Below the pieces are notes generated by a model. It was not told the DNA's origin. It saw only the letters and a list, made by a program, of their open reading frames with translations, and did no database searches. Of a DNA stretch of 64,000 nucleotides, positions 44,496 to 52,461 are shown in pieces. Origin of the DNA: SLRI01 sp964576715 (GTDB taxonomy: Bacteria; Pseudomonadota; Alphaproteobacteria; Geminicoccales; Geminicoccaceae); NCBI GenBank assembly GCA_964576715.1, contig CAZNWE010000011.1, positions 1-64,000 on the forward strand, read 5' to 3'. The first letter of the stretch is position 1, and every line of letters begins with the position of its first letter. The position numbers and the translations under genes are program-made.

Positions 44496-45947
44496 ATGCG
44501 AAAGCAATCGGTCGACGTCGCGGTGATCGGCGCCGGCACGGCCGGCATGACGGCCTTTCGTGCCGCCCGGGCGGCCACTGACAGCGTCCTCTTGATCGAG
44601 GGAGCGCAGTACGGGACGACCTGTGCCCGGGTCGGCTGCATGCCGTCCAAGCTCCTGATCGCCGCCGCCGAGGCGGCGCACATGGTCGCCGAAGCCCCGG
44701 CCTTCGGCATCGAGACCACCCCGCCACGGGTCAACGGCCAAGCGGTGATGCAGCGGGTTCAGCGCGAGCGCGACCGGTTCGTCGGCTTTGTCGTCGAGAG
44801 TGTGGAGGAGTGGCCGGTCGCTGAGCGGCTGATGGGCCAGGCCCGGTTCACGGGCGACCACCAGCTCGAGGTAACGGATGCGGACGGTGCGATCGTCCAG
44901 ATAGAGGCCGCACGGATCGTCATCGCGACCGGCTCGAAGACGGTCTATCCCGGCTTCTTCAAGGCCGTGGGCGACCTGCTCGTCACCAGCGACACGATCT
45001 TCGACTGGCCGGACCTGCCCGAATCGGTCGCGGTCTTCGGCGGCGGGGTGATCGGCCTCGAGCTCGGTCAGGCACTGGCCCGGCTCGGCGTGCGCATCCG
45101 CCTCTTCGGCAAGGGCGGCGGCATCGGCATGTTGAGCGACCCCGAGGTCCTGGCCGCCGCCGGCGAGGCCTTTGCGGCCGCCTTCCCGTTCCACCCCGAT
45201 GCCGAGGTCGAGGACATCAGCCGCGCCGCTGACCAGGTCGTCATCAGCTTCAAGGACGCGGCCGGCAAGACGGTGACCGAGCGCTTCGACCATCTCTTGG
45301 CCGCCACCGGCCGCCGCCCCGATGTCGCCAATCTCGGCCTCGAGGCCACCTCGCTCGAGCTCGACGAGCAGGGCATCCCCCGCTTCGATCCCTGCACCCT
45401 GCAATGCGGCTCGAGCCACATCTTCATCGCCGGCGACGTCAACAACCACCGCCCGATCCTGCACGAGGCGGCTGATGAGGGCCGCACCGCCGGCGAGAAC
45501 GCGGCCCGGTTCCCCGACGTCCGCGCCGGCCTCAGACGGGTGGGCATGGGTGTGGTCTTCACCGAGCCCAACCTCGCCGTGGTCGGCGAGGGGTTCAAGG
45601 CACTCGCGGCCAGGAGCTGCCCGTTCGCCATCGGCAGCGTCGACTTCAAGGGCCAGGGGCGCAGCCGGGTGATGCTGCAGAACCAGGGCCTGCTCCGGGT
45701 CTATGGCGAGCTCGGCACGGGCCAGTTCCTGGGTGCCGAGATGGCGGCGCCGAGGGGCGAGCATCTGGCGCATCTCCTCGCCTGGGCGCTGCAGCAGAAG
45801 CTCACCGTGCCCGAGATGCTGGACCTGCCCTACTACCATCCGGTGATCGAGGAGGGGCTGAGGACCGCCCTTCGCGAGCTCAACCGCAACCTTCGCCTGG
45901 GGCCGGCGCCGGTCAAGCGCTCGATGGACTGCGGCCCGGGGGCTTGA
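44496..45947 (+). CDS. Dihydrolipoamide dehydrogenase-like flavoprotein
   Basis: This 483-residue class I pyridine nucleotide-disulfide oxidoreductase has the FAD motif VAVIGAGTAGMTAFRAA, the redox-active disulfide in GTTCARVGCMPSKLL (Cx4C), the NAD motif VAVFGGGVIGLELGQAL and the second FAD motif HIFIAGDVN. The C-terminal dimer domain is present, but the usual HAHPT motif is replaced by YYHPVIEEG. It belongs to the Lpd-like group not tied to 2-oxoacid dehydrogenases; no E1/E2 genes are near. Physiological disulfide unknown. Confidence 0.85.
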   Translation: MRKQSVDVAVIGAGTAGMTAFRAARAATDSVLLIEGAQYGTTCARVGCMPSKLLIAAAEAAHMVAEAPAFGIETTPPRVNGQAVMQRVQRERDRFVGFVVESVEEWPVAERLMGQARFTGDHQLEVTDADGAIVQIEAARIVIATGSKTVYPGFFKAVGDLLVTSDTIFDWPDLPESVAVFGGGVIGLELGQALARLGVRIRLFGKGGGIGMLSDPEVLAAAGEAFAAAFPFHPDAEVEDISRAADQVVISFKDAAGKTVTERFDHLLAATGRRPDVANLGLEATSLELDEQGIPRFDPCTLQCGSSHIFIAGDVNNHRPILHEAADEGRTAGENAARFPDVRAGLRRVGMGVVFTEPNLAVVGEGFKALAARSCPFAIGSVDFKGQGRSRVMLQNQGLLRVYGELGTGQFLGAEMAAPRGEHLAHLLAWALQQKLTVPEMLDLPYYHPVIEEGLRTALRELNRNLRLGPAPVKRSMDCGPGA

Positions 45948-46106
45948 GGGCAAACGCTTGCCGGGAGAGCAGTTTCTCTGCAGCGTGCCGTCAATCCGGG
46001 CAACGCCAAGCGACAGCGCGACAAAGGTGCGGGCAAGACGGCGTCTCGTGCGTTTGGCATGGCGGTTGCTGGGCCAAGCGAAACCTTCCGCCTCAGGAGT
46101 CCCCAC

Positions 46107-47189
46107 GTGACGTCTCGCCATATCCTTCTCGCTGCCACGCTGATCACCGTCGCCAGCCTCCTGGCGCCGGCAACACTCCCCGCCCAGGAGCCCTTCAAGG
46201 TGGGCTTCGTCTATGTCGGCCCGGTGGGCGATCACGGCTGGACCTACCAGCACGACGAGGGTCGGCAGGCGCTCGAGGCGCATTTCGGCGAGGCGGTAGA
46301 GACCAGCTATGTCGAGAACGTGAGCGAGGGGGCGGATACCGAGCGGGTGATCCGCCAGATGGCCACCTCCGGCCACGACATGATCTTCACCACCTCCTTC
46401 GGCTTCATGAACGCCACGGCCGCCATGGCCGAGCAGTTCCCCGACGTGATCTTCGAGCACGCCACCGGCTACAAAAGGGCCGACAATCTCGCGACCTACC
46501 TCTCGGTCACCTATCAGGGCCGCTACGTCTCGGGCTTCCTCGCCAGCAAGCTCAGCGAGAGCGGCAAGATCGGCTACATCGCGTCGTTCCCGATCCCCGA
46601 GGTGATCCGTGACATCAACGCCGTGATGCTGGGGGCCCAGGCGGTCCGCGACGATGTCGAGATGGTCATCATCTGGGCCAACACCTGGTACGATCCGGCC
46701 AAGGAGGCGGATATCGCCGGGGTGATGATCGACCAGGGGGTCGACGTCATCATCCAGCACACCGACAGCCCGGCAGCGTTGCAGGTCGCCGAGGAGCGCG
46801 GTGTCTGGGCAGTAGGCCAAGCCTCCGACATGACCCGCTTCGGCCCGAACGCGCACATCACCGCCGTCGTCAACGACTGGGGCCCCTACTACGTCGAGCG
46901 CGTCCAGGCGGCGATGGAGGGCAACTGGGCGAGCCACGACTTCTGGGGCGGCATGGCCGAGGACGTCATTCGCCTGACCCCGATCAACGAGCGCGTTCCG
47001 GCCGAGGTGGCCGAGGAGGCGATGGCGATCGCCGATTCGATCAAGGACGGCAGCTTCCACCCCTTTACCGGCCCGATCAGGAACCAGGCCGGCGAGGTGA
47101 TCGTGCCCGAGGGCACGACCATGACGAACGAGGAGCTGGCCGGCATGAACTGGTACGTCGAGGGCATCACCGGCACCCTGCCGAATTGA
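46107..47189 (+). CDS. BMP-family ABC transporter substrate-binding protein
   Basis: This 360-residue periplasmic protein has a signal peptide (cleavage near LPAQEP) and the basic membrane protein (BMP/PnrA-like) fold: VGFVYVGPVGDHGWTYQHDEGR, MIFTTSFGFMNA, GYIASFPIPEVIRDINA. Characterised BMP proteins bind nucleosides or purines. No permease or ATPase gene is adjacent, so the rest of the transporter is elsewhere or absent. GTG 46107 follows CAGGAGT. It heads a same-strand run with the Ndm-like oxygenase genes, which suggests that it delivers their substrate. Confidence 0.88.
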   Translation: MTSRHILLAATLITVASLLAPATLPAQEPFKVGFVYVGPVGDHGWTYQHDEGRQALEAHFGEAVETSYVENVSEGADTERVIRQMATSGHDMIFTTSFGFMNATAAMAEQFPDVIFEHATGYKRADNLATYLSVTYQGRYVSGFLASKLSESGKIGYIASFPIPEVIRDINAVMLGAQAVRDDVEMVIIWANTWYDPAKEADIAGVMIDQGVDVIIQHTDSPAALQVAEERGVWAVGQASDMTRFGPNAHITAVVNDWGPYYVERVQAAMEGNWASHDFWGGMAEDVIRLTPINERVPAEVAEEAMAIADSIKDGSFHPFTGPIRNQAGEVIVPEGTTMTNEELAGMNWYVEGITGTLPN

Positions 47190-47290
47190 CGCCTGGCTTC
47201 CGTACCGAAACCCGGCCTTGCGGCCGCTGGCTGTTGACGTCGCGGTCGCGCCAGGAGATCTTCGGCAGGAATGATCTCGTGGCGGTTTCG

Positions 47291-47482
47291 ATGATGAAGA
47301 AGCAGCACAAGCACGATGACGTGAGCGGCAAGCGCCTGCAGCAACTCGCGGCCGCCCTCGACGACCAGGCGGCGAGCGAGGCTTCCTTCGAGGTGCCGGC
47401 AGCGGAGCTTCGCGCCCTGACGCGAGGTCGTCAGCACACGCCAGCGGACGCTCTCTTGCGCGAGGCCAGAGACGAGCGGTGA
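47291..47482 (+). CDS. Small hypothetical protein, 63 aa
   Basis: This short, Lys/Gln/Ala-rich ORF (MMKKQHKHDD start, ARDER end) has a stop that overlaps the next start (4-base overlap with the oxygenase ATG at 47479). That coupling is the main reason to accept it. It has no signal, membrane helix or motif. A GTG at 47280 is an alternative start. It may be a leader or accessory of the oxygenase operon, or chance. Confidence 0.45.
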   Translation: MMKKQHKHDDVSGKRLQQLAAALDDQAASEASFEVPAAELRALTRGRQHTPADALLREARDER

Positions 47483-48333
47483 TGCCACATCTCGATCCCG
47501 TCATCCGCGATCTCTGGCACGTGGCCTTGGTCGGCGAGAGCCTGCCCGCGGGTGCCACCCGGATGACCACGCTGTTCGATCGGCGCCTGACGGTGGCACG
47601 GGCCGCCGACGGCACGCCCTCGGTCACCGACCAAGCCGCCCGCCCGCTGCCGGTGCTCGAGCGTTACGGCTTCATCTGGACCAGCCTCGGCGATCCCGCG
47701 CCCCTCTTCGCGATCCCCGAATGCGACGAGCCGGACCGCAAGAACGTCTGCACGGGCTCGGTGCAGATCAGGGTCTCGGCACCCCGCGCCATCGAGAACT
47801 TCCTCGACATGGGCCACTTTCCCTTCGTCCACACTGGGCTTTTGGGCGAGGAGCCGCATACCGAGGTCAAGGAGTACACGGTCCGCATCGACGACGCCAA
47901 GGACGAGGTGGTCGCCACCCAATGCCGGTTCTGGCAGCCGCAGGCCGCGGCCGCGTCTGTCGGCGGGGCCGAGGTCGAGTATATCTACCGGGTCCCACAC
48001 CCCTTCTGTGCCGTGCTCTACAAGACCAGTGCGCCGGACCCCGCCCGCTTCGACGCCATCGCGCTCTTCGTCCAGCCGGTCGCGGAGGAGCGGGTCATCG
48101 GCCATCCGATGATGTCGATCGTCGACGAGGTCAGCACGGTGGGGGCCATCCGCCACTTCCAGCTCACCATCTTCGGCCAGGACAAGCCGATCCTCGAGAA
48201 CCAGCTGCCGCGCAGGCTGCCGCTCGATCCCCGGGCCGAGACCCCGATCCGCGCCGACAAGTCGTCGATCGCCTACCGCCGCTGGCTGACCGCCAAGGGT
48301 CTCCGCTACGGCGTCATTCCGGCCGCTGCCTGA
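47479..48333 (+). CDS. Rieske-less oxygenase alpha subunit, NdmC-like
   Basis: This 284-residue protein matches the catalytic domain of Rieske non-heme iron oxygenases. The start (VIRDLWHVALVGESLP) resembles the VanA/Ndm class. The iron site is ENFLDMGHFPFVH, with bridging Asp109 and ligands His112 and His117, and the third ligand is probably Asp234 in GQDKPILENQ. The whole CxH...CxxH cluster-binding part is missing: the chain jumps from LTVARAADG to ARPLPVLERYGFIW. The same domain loss is known in NdmC, the 7-methylxanthine N7-demethylase subunit. The next gene supplies a Rieske domain. Substrate is inferred to be a methylated purine or similar heterocycle. Confidence 0.82.
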   Translation: MMPHLDPVIRDLWHVALVGESLPAGATRMTTLFDRRLTVARAADGTPSVTDQAARPLPVLERYGFIWTSLGDPAPLFAIPECDEPDRKNVCTGSVQIRVSAPRAIENFLDMGHFPFVHTGLLGEEPHTEVKEYTVRIDDAKDEVVATQCRFWQPQAAAASVGGAEVEYIYRVPHPFCAVLYKTSAPDPARFDAIALFVQPVAEERVIGHPMMSIVDEVSTVGAIRHFQLTIFGQDKPILENQLPRRLPLDPRAETPIRADKSSIAYRRWLTAKGLRYGVIPAAA

Positions 48334-49988
48334 TGCTCGACCACGCCCAGCGCCGGGCCTTTCAGCCGGTGGCGGCGTCGACTGACCTTGTCCGCCGCCA
48401 CGTCTTCGCCGGCCGGCTCTGGGGCCAGGAGCTGGCCTGCTGGCGGGCCGATGACGGTCACGTCAACGTCTGGGAGAACCGCTGCCTGCACCGCGGTGCC
48501 AGGCTGACCATCGGCGTCAATCTCGGCTTTGAGCTGATGTGCCAGTATCACGGCTGGCGCTACGCCAACCGCACGGCGGGGTGCACCTACATCCCGGCGC
48601 ACCCGGCCGACGCGCCGGCGCGGACCATCCGCAACCGCACCTACCCCGCGATCGAGCGGCACGGCCTGATCTGGGCAGCGCTCGACCCCGAAGCCGACCC
48701 CGCGACCATCCCGGCCCTGCCCGAGGCGGGCCTCGTGCTGCGCCCGATCCCGCTCGACGTGCCGCCGGGCGAGGTCGAGGCAGCACTCGCCGAGGCCTTC
48801 GCCAAGGAGCCCGTCACCTTCCTCGTCCAGCCGGTGGATGCCGGCAGGTCCATGATCCGCGGCATCCTGCAGGAGACGCCCGAGAACGCCCTTGCTGTAC
48901 TTCGGACCTGGAACCACCGCCTCGGCCGCCTGCGCGACCGTCTCGAGGCCCTGCCCCGCCCCTTCGTGGAGCCGATCTCGCAGGAATTCCGCCCGGTGGC
49001 GGCCGAGCTCGCGGGCCTGCCGGTCGAGAACCTGGGAGCGCGGGGCACGATCAGCGTCAAGGTTGCGGCCAAGACCCAGGTCGCCGGCGACGTCATGGCC
49101 TTCCGCCTCGAGCCGCTCGCGGGCGACCTCCCAGCGTTTCAGCCCGGAGCGCACATCGACGTCCACCTCCCGAACGGCCAGGTCCGCCAGTACTCGATCA
49201 CCAACGGCCCGGACGACACCACCGGCTACGTCATCGGTGTCAAGCGCGAGCCCGCAGGTCGGGGCGGCTCGGCCTGCCTGCACGACACCGTGCGCGAGGG
49301 CGACGTGCTCGCCGTCTCGCCGCCCTTGAACAACTTCCCGCTGCGCCGCGATGCCTTGCACACCCTCTTCATCGCCGGCGGCATCGGCCTGACGCCGCTG
49401 CTGGCCATGGCGCGAACGCTGGTCGCCGGCCGGCATCCCTTCACGTTCCACGCCTTCGCCCGCGACGCCGCGGCCCTGCCGTTCAAGGACGCCCTCGACC
49501 GGCTCGGCCCGACGGTCGAGCGCCATCTCGGCCTCGACCATGAGGCCACGGCGGCCGCCCTCGAAACGATCCTCGCCGAGCCCGGCCAGAAGCGCGCGCT
49601 CTATGTCTGCGGCCCGCCGGCCATGCTCGACCTCACCCGGCGGCTCGCGGCAGAGGCCGGCTGGCCCGAGGCAGCCGTCCACTTCGAGTACTTCAAGAAC
49701 GAGACGCCGCTCGACCAGTCGACAGCCTTCGAGATCGCCCTCGCCCGCTCGGCCCTGACGCTCCAGGTCCCAGCCGGCCGCTCCATCGTCCAGGTCCTGC
49801 GCGAGCACGGCATCGGCATCACCACCTCCTGCGAGCAGGGGGCCTGCGGCACCTGCCGGGTGGCCGTGCTCGACGGTGTGCCCGATCACCAGGACGTGCA
49901 TCTGAGCGAGAGCGAGAAGGCCCGCGGCGACTGCCTCATGGCCTGCGTCTCGCGCAGCCGGTCGCCCCGCCTCGTGCTCGACCTCTGA
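48333..49988 (+). CDS. Rieske-FMN-NAD-[2Fe-2S] reductase, NdmD-like
   Basis: This 551-residue protein has three redox parts. The N-terminal Rieske domain has ligands Cys51, His53, Cys70 and His73 (ENRCLHRGA ... CQYHGW). A ferredoxin-reductase module has RQYSITNGP for flavin and IAGGIGLTPLLAMA for NAD. The plant-type [2Fe-2S] ferredoxin is at the C-terminus (CEQGACGTC and a later Cys). This order is that of NdmD, which passes electrons from NADH to Ndm oxygenases and lends its own Rieske domain to NdmC. Start ATG 48333 overlaps the oxygenase stop (TGATG). A linker of about 110 residues follows the Rieske domain. Confidence 0.88.
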   Translation: MLDHAQRRAFQPVAASTDLVRRHVFAGRLWGQELACWRADDGHVNVWENRCLHRGARLTIGVNLGFELMCQYHGWRYANRTAGCTYIPAHPADAPARTIRNRTYPAIERHGLIWAALDPEADPATIPALPEAGLVLRPIPLDVPPGEVEAALAEAFAKEPVTFLVQPVDAGRSMIRGILQETPENALAVLRTWNHRLGRLRDRLEALPRPFVEPISQEFRPVAAELAGLPVENLGARGTISVKVAAKTQVAGDVMAFRLEPLAGDLPAFQPGAHIDVHLPNGQVRQYSITNGPDDTTGYVIGVKREPAGRGGSACLHDTVREGDVLAVSPPLNNFPLRRDALHTLFIAGGIGLTPLLAMARTLVAGRHPFTFHAFARDAAALPFKDALDRLGPTVERHLGLDHEATAAALETILAEPGQKRALYVCGPPAMLDLTRRLAAEAGWPEAAVHFEYFKNETPLDQSTAFEIALARSALTLQVPAGRSIVQVLREHGIGITTSCEQGACGTCRVAVLDGVPDHQDVHLSESEKARGDCLMACVSRSRSPRLVLDL

Positions 49989-49996
49989 GACGGCGC

Positions 49997-50632
49997 ATGC
50001 TGACCCTCTACGACTACGAGCTCTCCGGCAACTGCTACAAGGTCCGGCTGATGCTGGGTTTTCTGGGTGTCGAGCACCGCACCCGCCACGTCGACTTCCA
50101 CCCCGGCCACGAGCACAAGGCCGACTGGTTCCTCGCGCTCAATCCGCTGGGCCAGTTGCCGGTGATCGAGGAAGACGGGCAGATCATCCGCGATGCGAAC
50201 GCCATCCTCACCTACCTGGCCTCCCGCTACGACCCCACGAGCCAGTGGGGCTACGGCCGCGATGCCATCAGGAACGCCCGCATCGCCGAATGGCTGGGCT
50301 TCGCCGCCGACCTCACGGCCTCAATCGGTGCTGCCCGCCTGCACGACACCTTCGGCTTCGACCTCGACGCGGATGGCGCGCGTGAGGCCGGCAAACGCCT
50401 GCTTCGGGTCCTCGACGAGCATCTCTGGTTCCAGGAGCGCCAGGAGCACCTTTGGCTCGTTCAGGGCCCGCACCCGACCATCGCGGATATCGCCTGCTTC
50501 CCCTACACCGCCCTTTCCGAGGACGCCGACCTCCCCCGCGACGACTACCCGGCGCTGCGCCGCTGGCATGACCGCTTCAAGCGGCTCGATGGCTTCAAGC
50601 CGATGTCGGGGGTGTTTCCGGCACGGGGGTGA
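49997..50632 (+). CDS. GST-like protein, NdmE-like
   Basis: This 211-residue GST-fold protein has YELSGNCYKVRLMLGFLGVEH in the thioredoxin-like half, the cis-Pro/glutathione segment LGQLPVIEEDG and the helical C-terminal domain. It starts 8 bases after the reductase. In the Pseudomonas caffeine pathway NdmE is a GST-like protein that forms a complex with NdmC and NdmD and is structural, not a transferase. The same gene order here suggests the same role. A conventional GST is the alternative. Confidence 0.8.
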   Translation: MLTLYDYELSGNCYKVRLMLGFLGVEHRTRHVDFHPGHEHKADWFLALNPLGQLPVIEEDGQIIRDANAILTYLASRYDPTSQWGYGRDAIRNARIAEWLGFAADLTASIGAARLHDTFGFDLDADGAREAGKRLLRVLDEHLWFQERQEHLWLVQGPHPTIADIACFPYTALSEDADLPRDDYPALRRWHDRFKRLDGFKPMSGVFPARG

Positions 50633-50656
50633 GATTTCTGCCAATTGCACGCGCCG

Positions 50657-50675
50657 GAACATATATACTATGTTC
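50657..50675. promoter_or_regulatory. Palindromic operator of the toxin-antitoxin pair
   Basis: GAACATA-TATAC-TATGTTC has perfect 7-base arms around a 5-base centre. It includes a good -10 (TATACT) and lies 30 bases before the antitoxin start. Antitoxin-toxin complexes usually repress their own promoter at such sites. Confidence 0.7.
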
Positions 50676-50704
50676 GATCAATGGACGGCAGGAGCAATAG
50701 CAGC

Positions 50705-50944
50705 ATGCGGGTGGTCGAACTCGCCGAAGCCAAAGCCGATCTCGACAGCTTGATCGCTCGAGTCGCCGCCGGCGAGACCGTGCGGATCATCCAACACGGT
50801 GAAGCGATAGCCGAGCTCGTGCCGGCGCCGAAGAAAAAGCCGATCGACGTGGCGAAGCTGAAAGCACTCACCGATTCGATGACGTTTCAGGAAGAATCGG
50901 CTGGCGATTTCGTTCGTCGGATGCGCGACGAGGATCGCTCTTGA
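50705..50944 (+). CDS. Phd/YefM-type antitoxin
   Basis: This 79-residue antitoxin has the Phd/YefM DNA-binding fold: VVELAEAKADLDSLIARVAAGETVRIIQHGEAIAEL. A basic linker (PKKKP) and a toxin-binding tail (SAGDFVRRMRDEDRS) follow. CAGGAG lies about 10 bases before ATG 50705; upstream in-frame starts would place the operator near or in the coding region. The 3' end overlaps the toxin start by 4 bases (TTGA). Confidence 0.88.
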   Translation: MRVVELAEAKADLDSLIARVAAGETVRIIQHGEAIAELVPAPKKKPIDVAKLKALTDSMTFQEESAGDFVRRMRDEDRS

Positions 50945-51365
50945 TCAGCTATCTCGACACCTCGTTGCTCGTCGCCGCCTGCACCAACGAGATCAAGACG
51001 CCGGTCGTTCAGCCATGGCTGACCGCACAAGTTACAGCCGACTTGGCGATCAGTCGCTGGGTGGTGACCGAATACGCGTCGGCGCTGTCGCTGGAGCTGC
51101 GCACGGGCCAGGTCACCGAGACGGAACGCGCCGACGCGCTGGCAGGCTTCGCACAGCTATGGACGGAAAGCCTGAGGGTCTTGCCGGTTACCGAAGCGCG
51201 CTTCTCGACGGCTGCGCGGTTTGCCGATCGGCACGAACTGGGGTTGCGCGCCGGGACGCGCTCCACCTCGCCATTTCCGCCGGCCATGACGGCACCCTCC
51301 ACACCCTCGATCGACGTATGGCCGATGCCGGAAACGCACTCGGCGTACCAACAAAGATCGTCTGA
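50941..51365 (+). pseudogene. VapC-type PIN-domain toxin, frameshifted
   Basis: The toxin begins with TTG at 50941 and reads SYLDTSLLVAAC (first PIN aspartate) and WVVTEYASAL (conserved Glu), up to HELGLRAG. The expected next residues, DALHLAISAGH and TLDRRMADAG with two further acidic residues, are present only in another frame, ending at 51365. Adding one G to the GGG at 51253-51255 restores a full toxin of about 140 residues. As written, the protein loses half its active site. PIN toxins are ribonucleases. Confidence 0.82.
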
Positions 51366-51371
51366 GCCCCC

Positions 51372-52292
51372 TCAATACACCTTCGGCACGTAGAGCTCGT
51401 CGGGCAGCACCTTGCGCTCGTAGTCGGGGTTGAAGACGCGGTCGGGCAGCGTGATCGGGTCGTGCGGCACGTCCGCATACGGAATCTGTTGCAGGAAGTG
51501 GTGGATGCAGTTGAGGCGGGCCTGCTTCTTGTCGTTGCCCTCGACGATCGACCAGGGGGCTTCTGGGATGTTGGTGCGCTCGAACATCTCCTCCTTGGCC
51601 TTGGTGTACTGCTCCCAGCGGACCCTGGACTGCAGGTCCATCGGGCTCAGCTTCCACTGCTTCATCGGGTCGTGGATGCGCATCAAGAAGCGGAGCTGCT
51701 GCTCCTGGTCGGTGATCGAGAACCAGTACTTGATCAGCACCACCCCGGAGCGGACCAGCATCCGCTCGAACTCGGGCACGTCGTGGAAGAACTGGGCGAC
51801 CTCGTCCTCGGTGGCGAAGCCCATCACCCGCTCGACCCCGGCGCGGTTGTACCAGGAGCGGTCGAACAGCACGATCTCGCCGCCGGCCGGCAGATGCGGC
51901 ACGTAGCGCTGGAAGTACCACTGCGTCTTCTCGCGCTCGGTGGGGGCGGGCAGCGCCACGACGCGGGCGGCACGCGGGTTGAGCCGCTGGGTGATCCGCT
52001 TGATCACCCCGCCCTTGCCGGCGGCGTCGCGGCCCTCGAACAGCACCACGACCTTGAGCTTCTTGTGGATCACCCAGTCCTGCAGCTTGATCAGCTCGGC
52101 CTGCAGGCGAAACAGCTCGCGGAAATAGGTCCGCCGCTCGACCAGCGAGCGATGCCGGAAATCGGTGATCGTCTTGAGCTCGCGGGCCACCCGGTGATCG
52201 TCGAACTCCATCTCCAGCTCTTCGTCGAAGCTGTCTTGAAGCTCGAGATCGACCCAGCTCTCCGTCCCGTCGGCGGCTTTATCGGCGCTCAT
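51372..52292 (-). CDS. ppk2: Polyphosphate kinase 2
   Basis: This 306-residue PPK2 uses polyphosphate to phosphorylate nucleoside diphosphates, or the reverse. It has Walker A FEGRDAAGKGGVIKRI, the family segment FDRSWYNRAGVERVMGF (Walker B/lid) and HDPMKQWKLSPMDL. Length fits the single-domain class. AGGAGGGAAGG precedes the ATG at 52292. ADP or GDP preference cannot be told. It is convergent with the toxin gene. Confidence 0.94.
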   Translation of the reverse strand: MSADKAADGTESWVDLELQDSFDEELEMEFDDHRVARELKTITDFRHRSLVERRTYFRELFRLQAELIKLQDWVIHKKLKVVVLFEGRDAAGKGGVIKRITQRLNPRAARVVALPAPTEREKTQWYFQRYVPHLPAGGEIVLFDRSWYNRAGVERVMGFATEDEVAQFFHDVPEFERMLVRSGVVLIKYWFSITDQEQQLRFLMRIHDPMKQWKLSPMDLQSRVRWEQYTKAKEEMFERTNIPEAPWSIVEGNDKKQARLNCIHHFLQQIPYADVPHDPITLPDRVFNPDYERKVLPDELYVPKVY

Positions 52293-52461
52293 GCCCTTCC
52301 CTCCTGCAGCTGGCCCCGCAGCCCGAGGCGAAATCGAGGCTAGGCGCGGACCATGGCAGTCGCGTGACCGACCCAACCTCATGCGGTTGTTATCGCCGCC
52401 CCCTGGCCAATCGTCCACCGCCGCCCATGTTCAACCTCATTCAACAACAGAGGGATGGAAA

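Noticed and set aside
44451..47627. Minus-strand open frame of 1058 codons opposite the flavoprotein and BMP genes
   Set aside because: Antisense shadow; both plus-strand genes have clear motifs and ribosome binding sites.
47479..48333. The Rieske-less oxygenase as a truncated pseudogene
   Set aside because: The frame is intact, its start and stop overlap its neighbours, the iron ligands are kept, and the next gene supplies the missing domain, so the loss looks functional.
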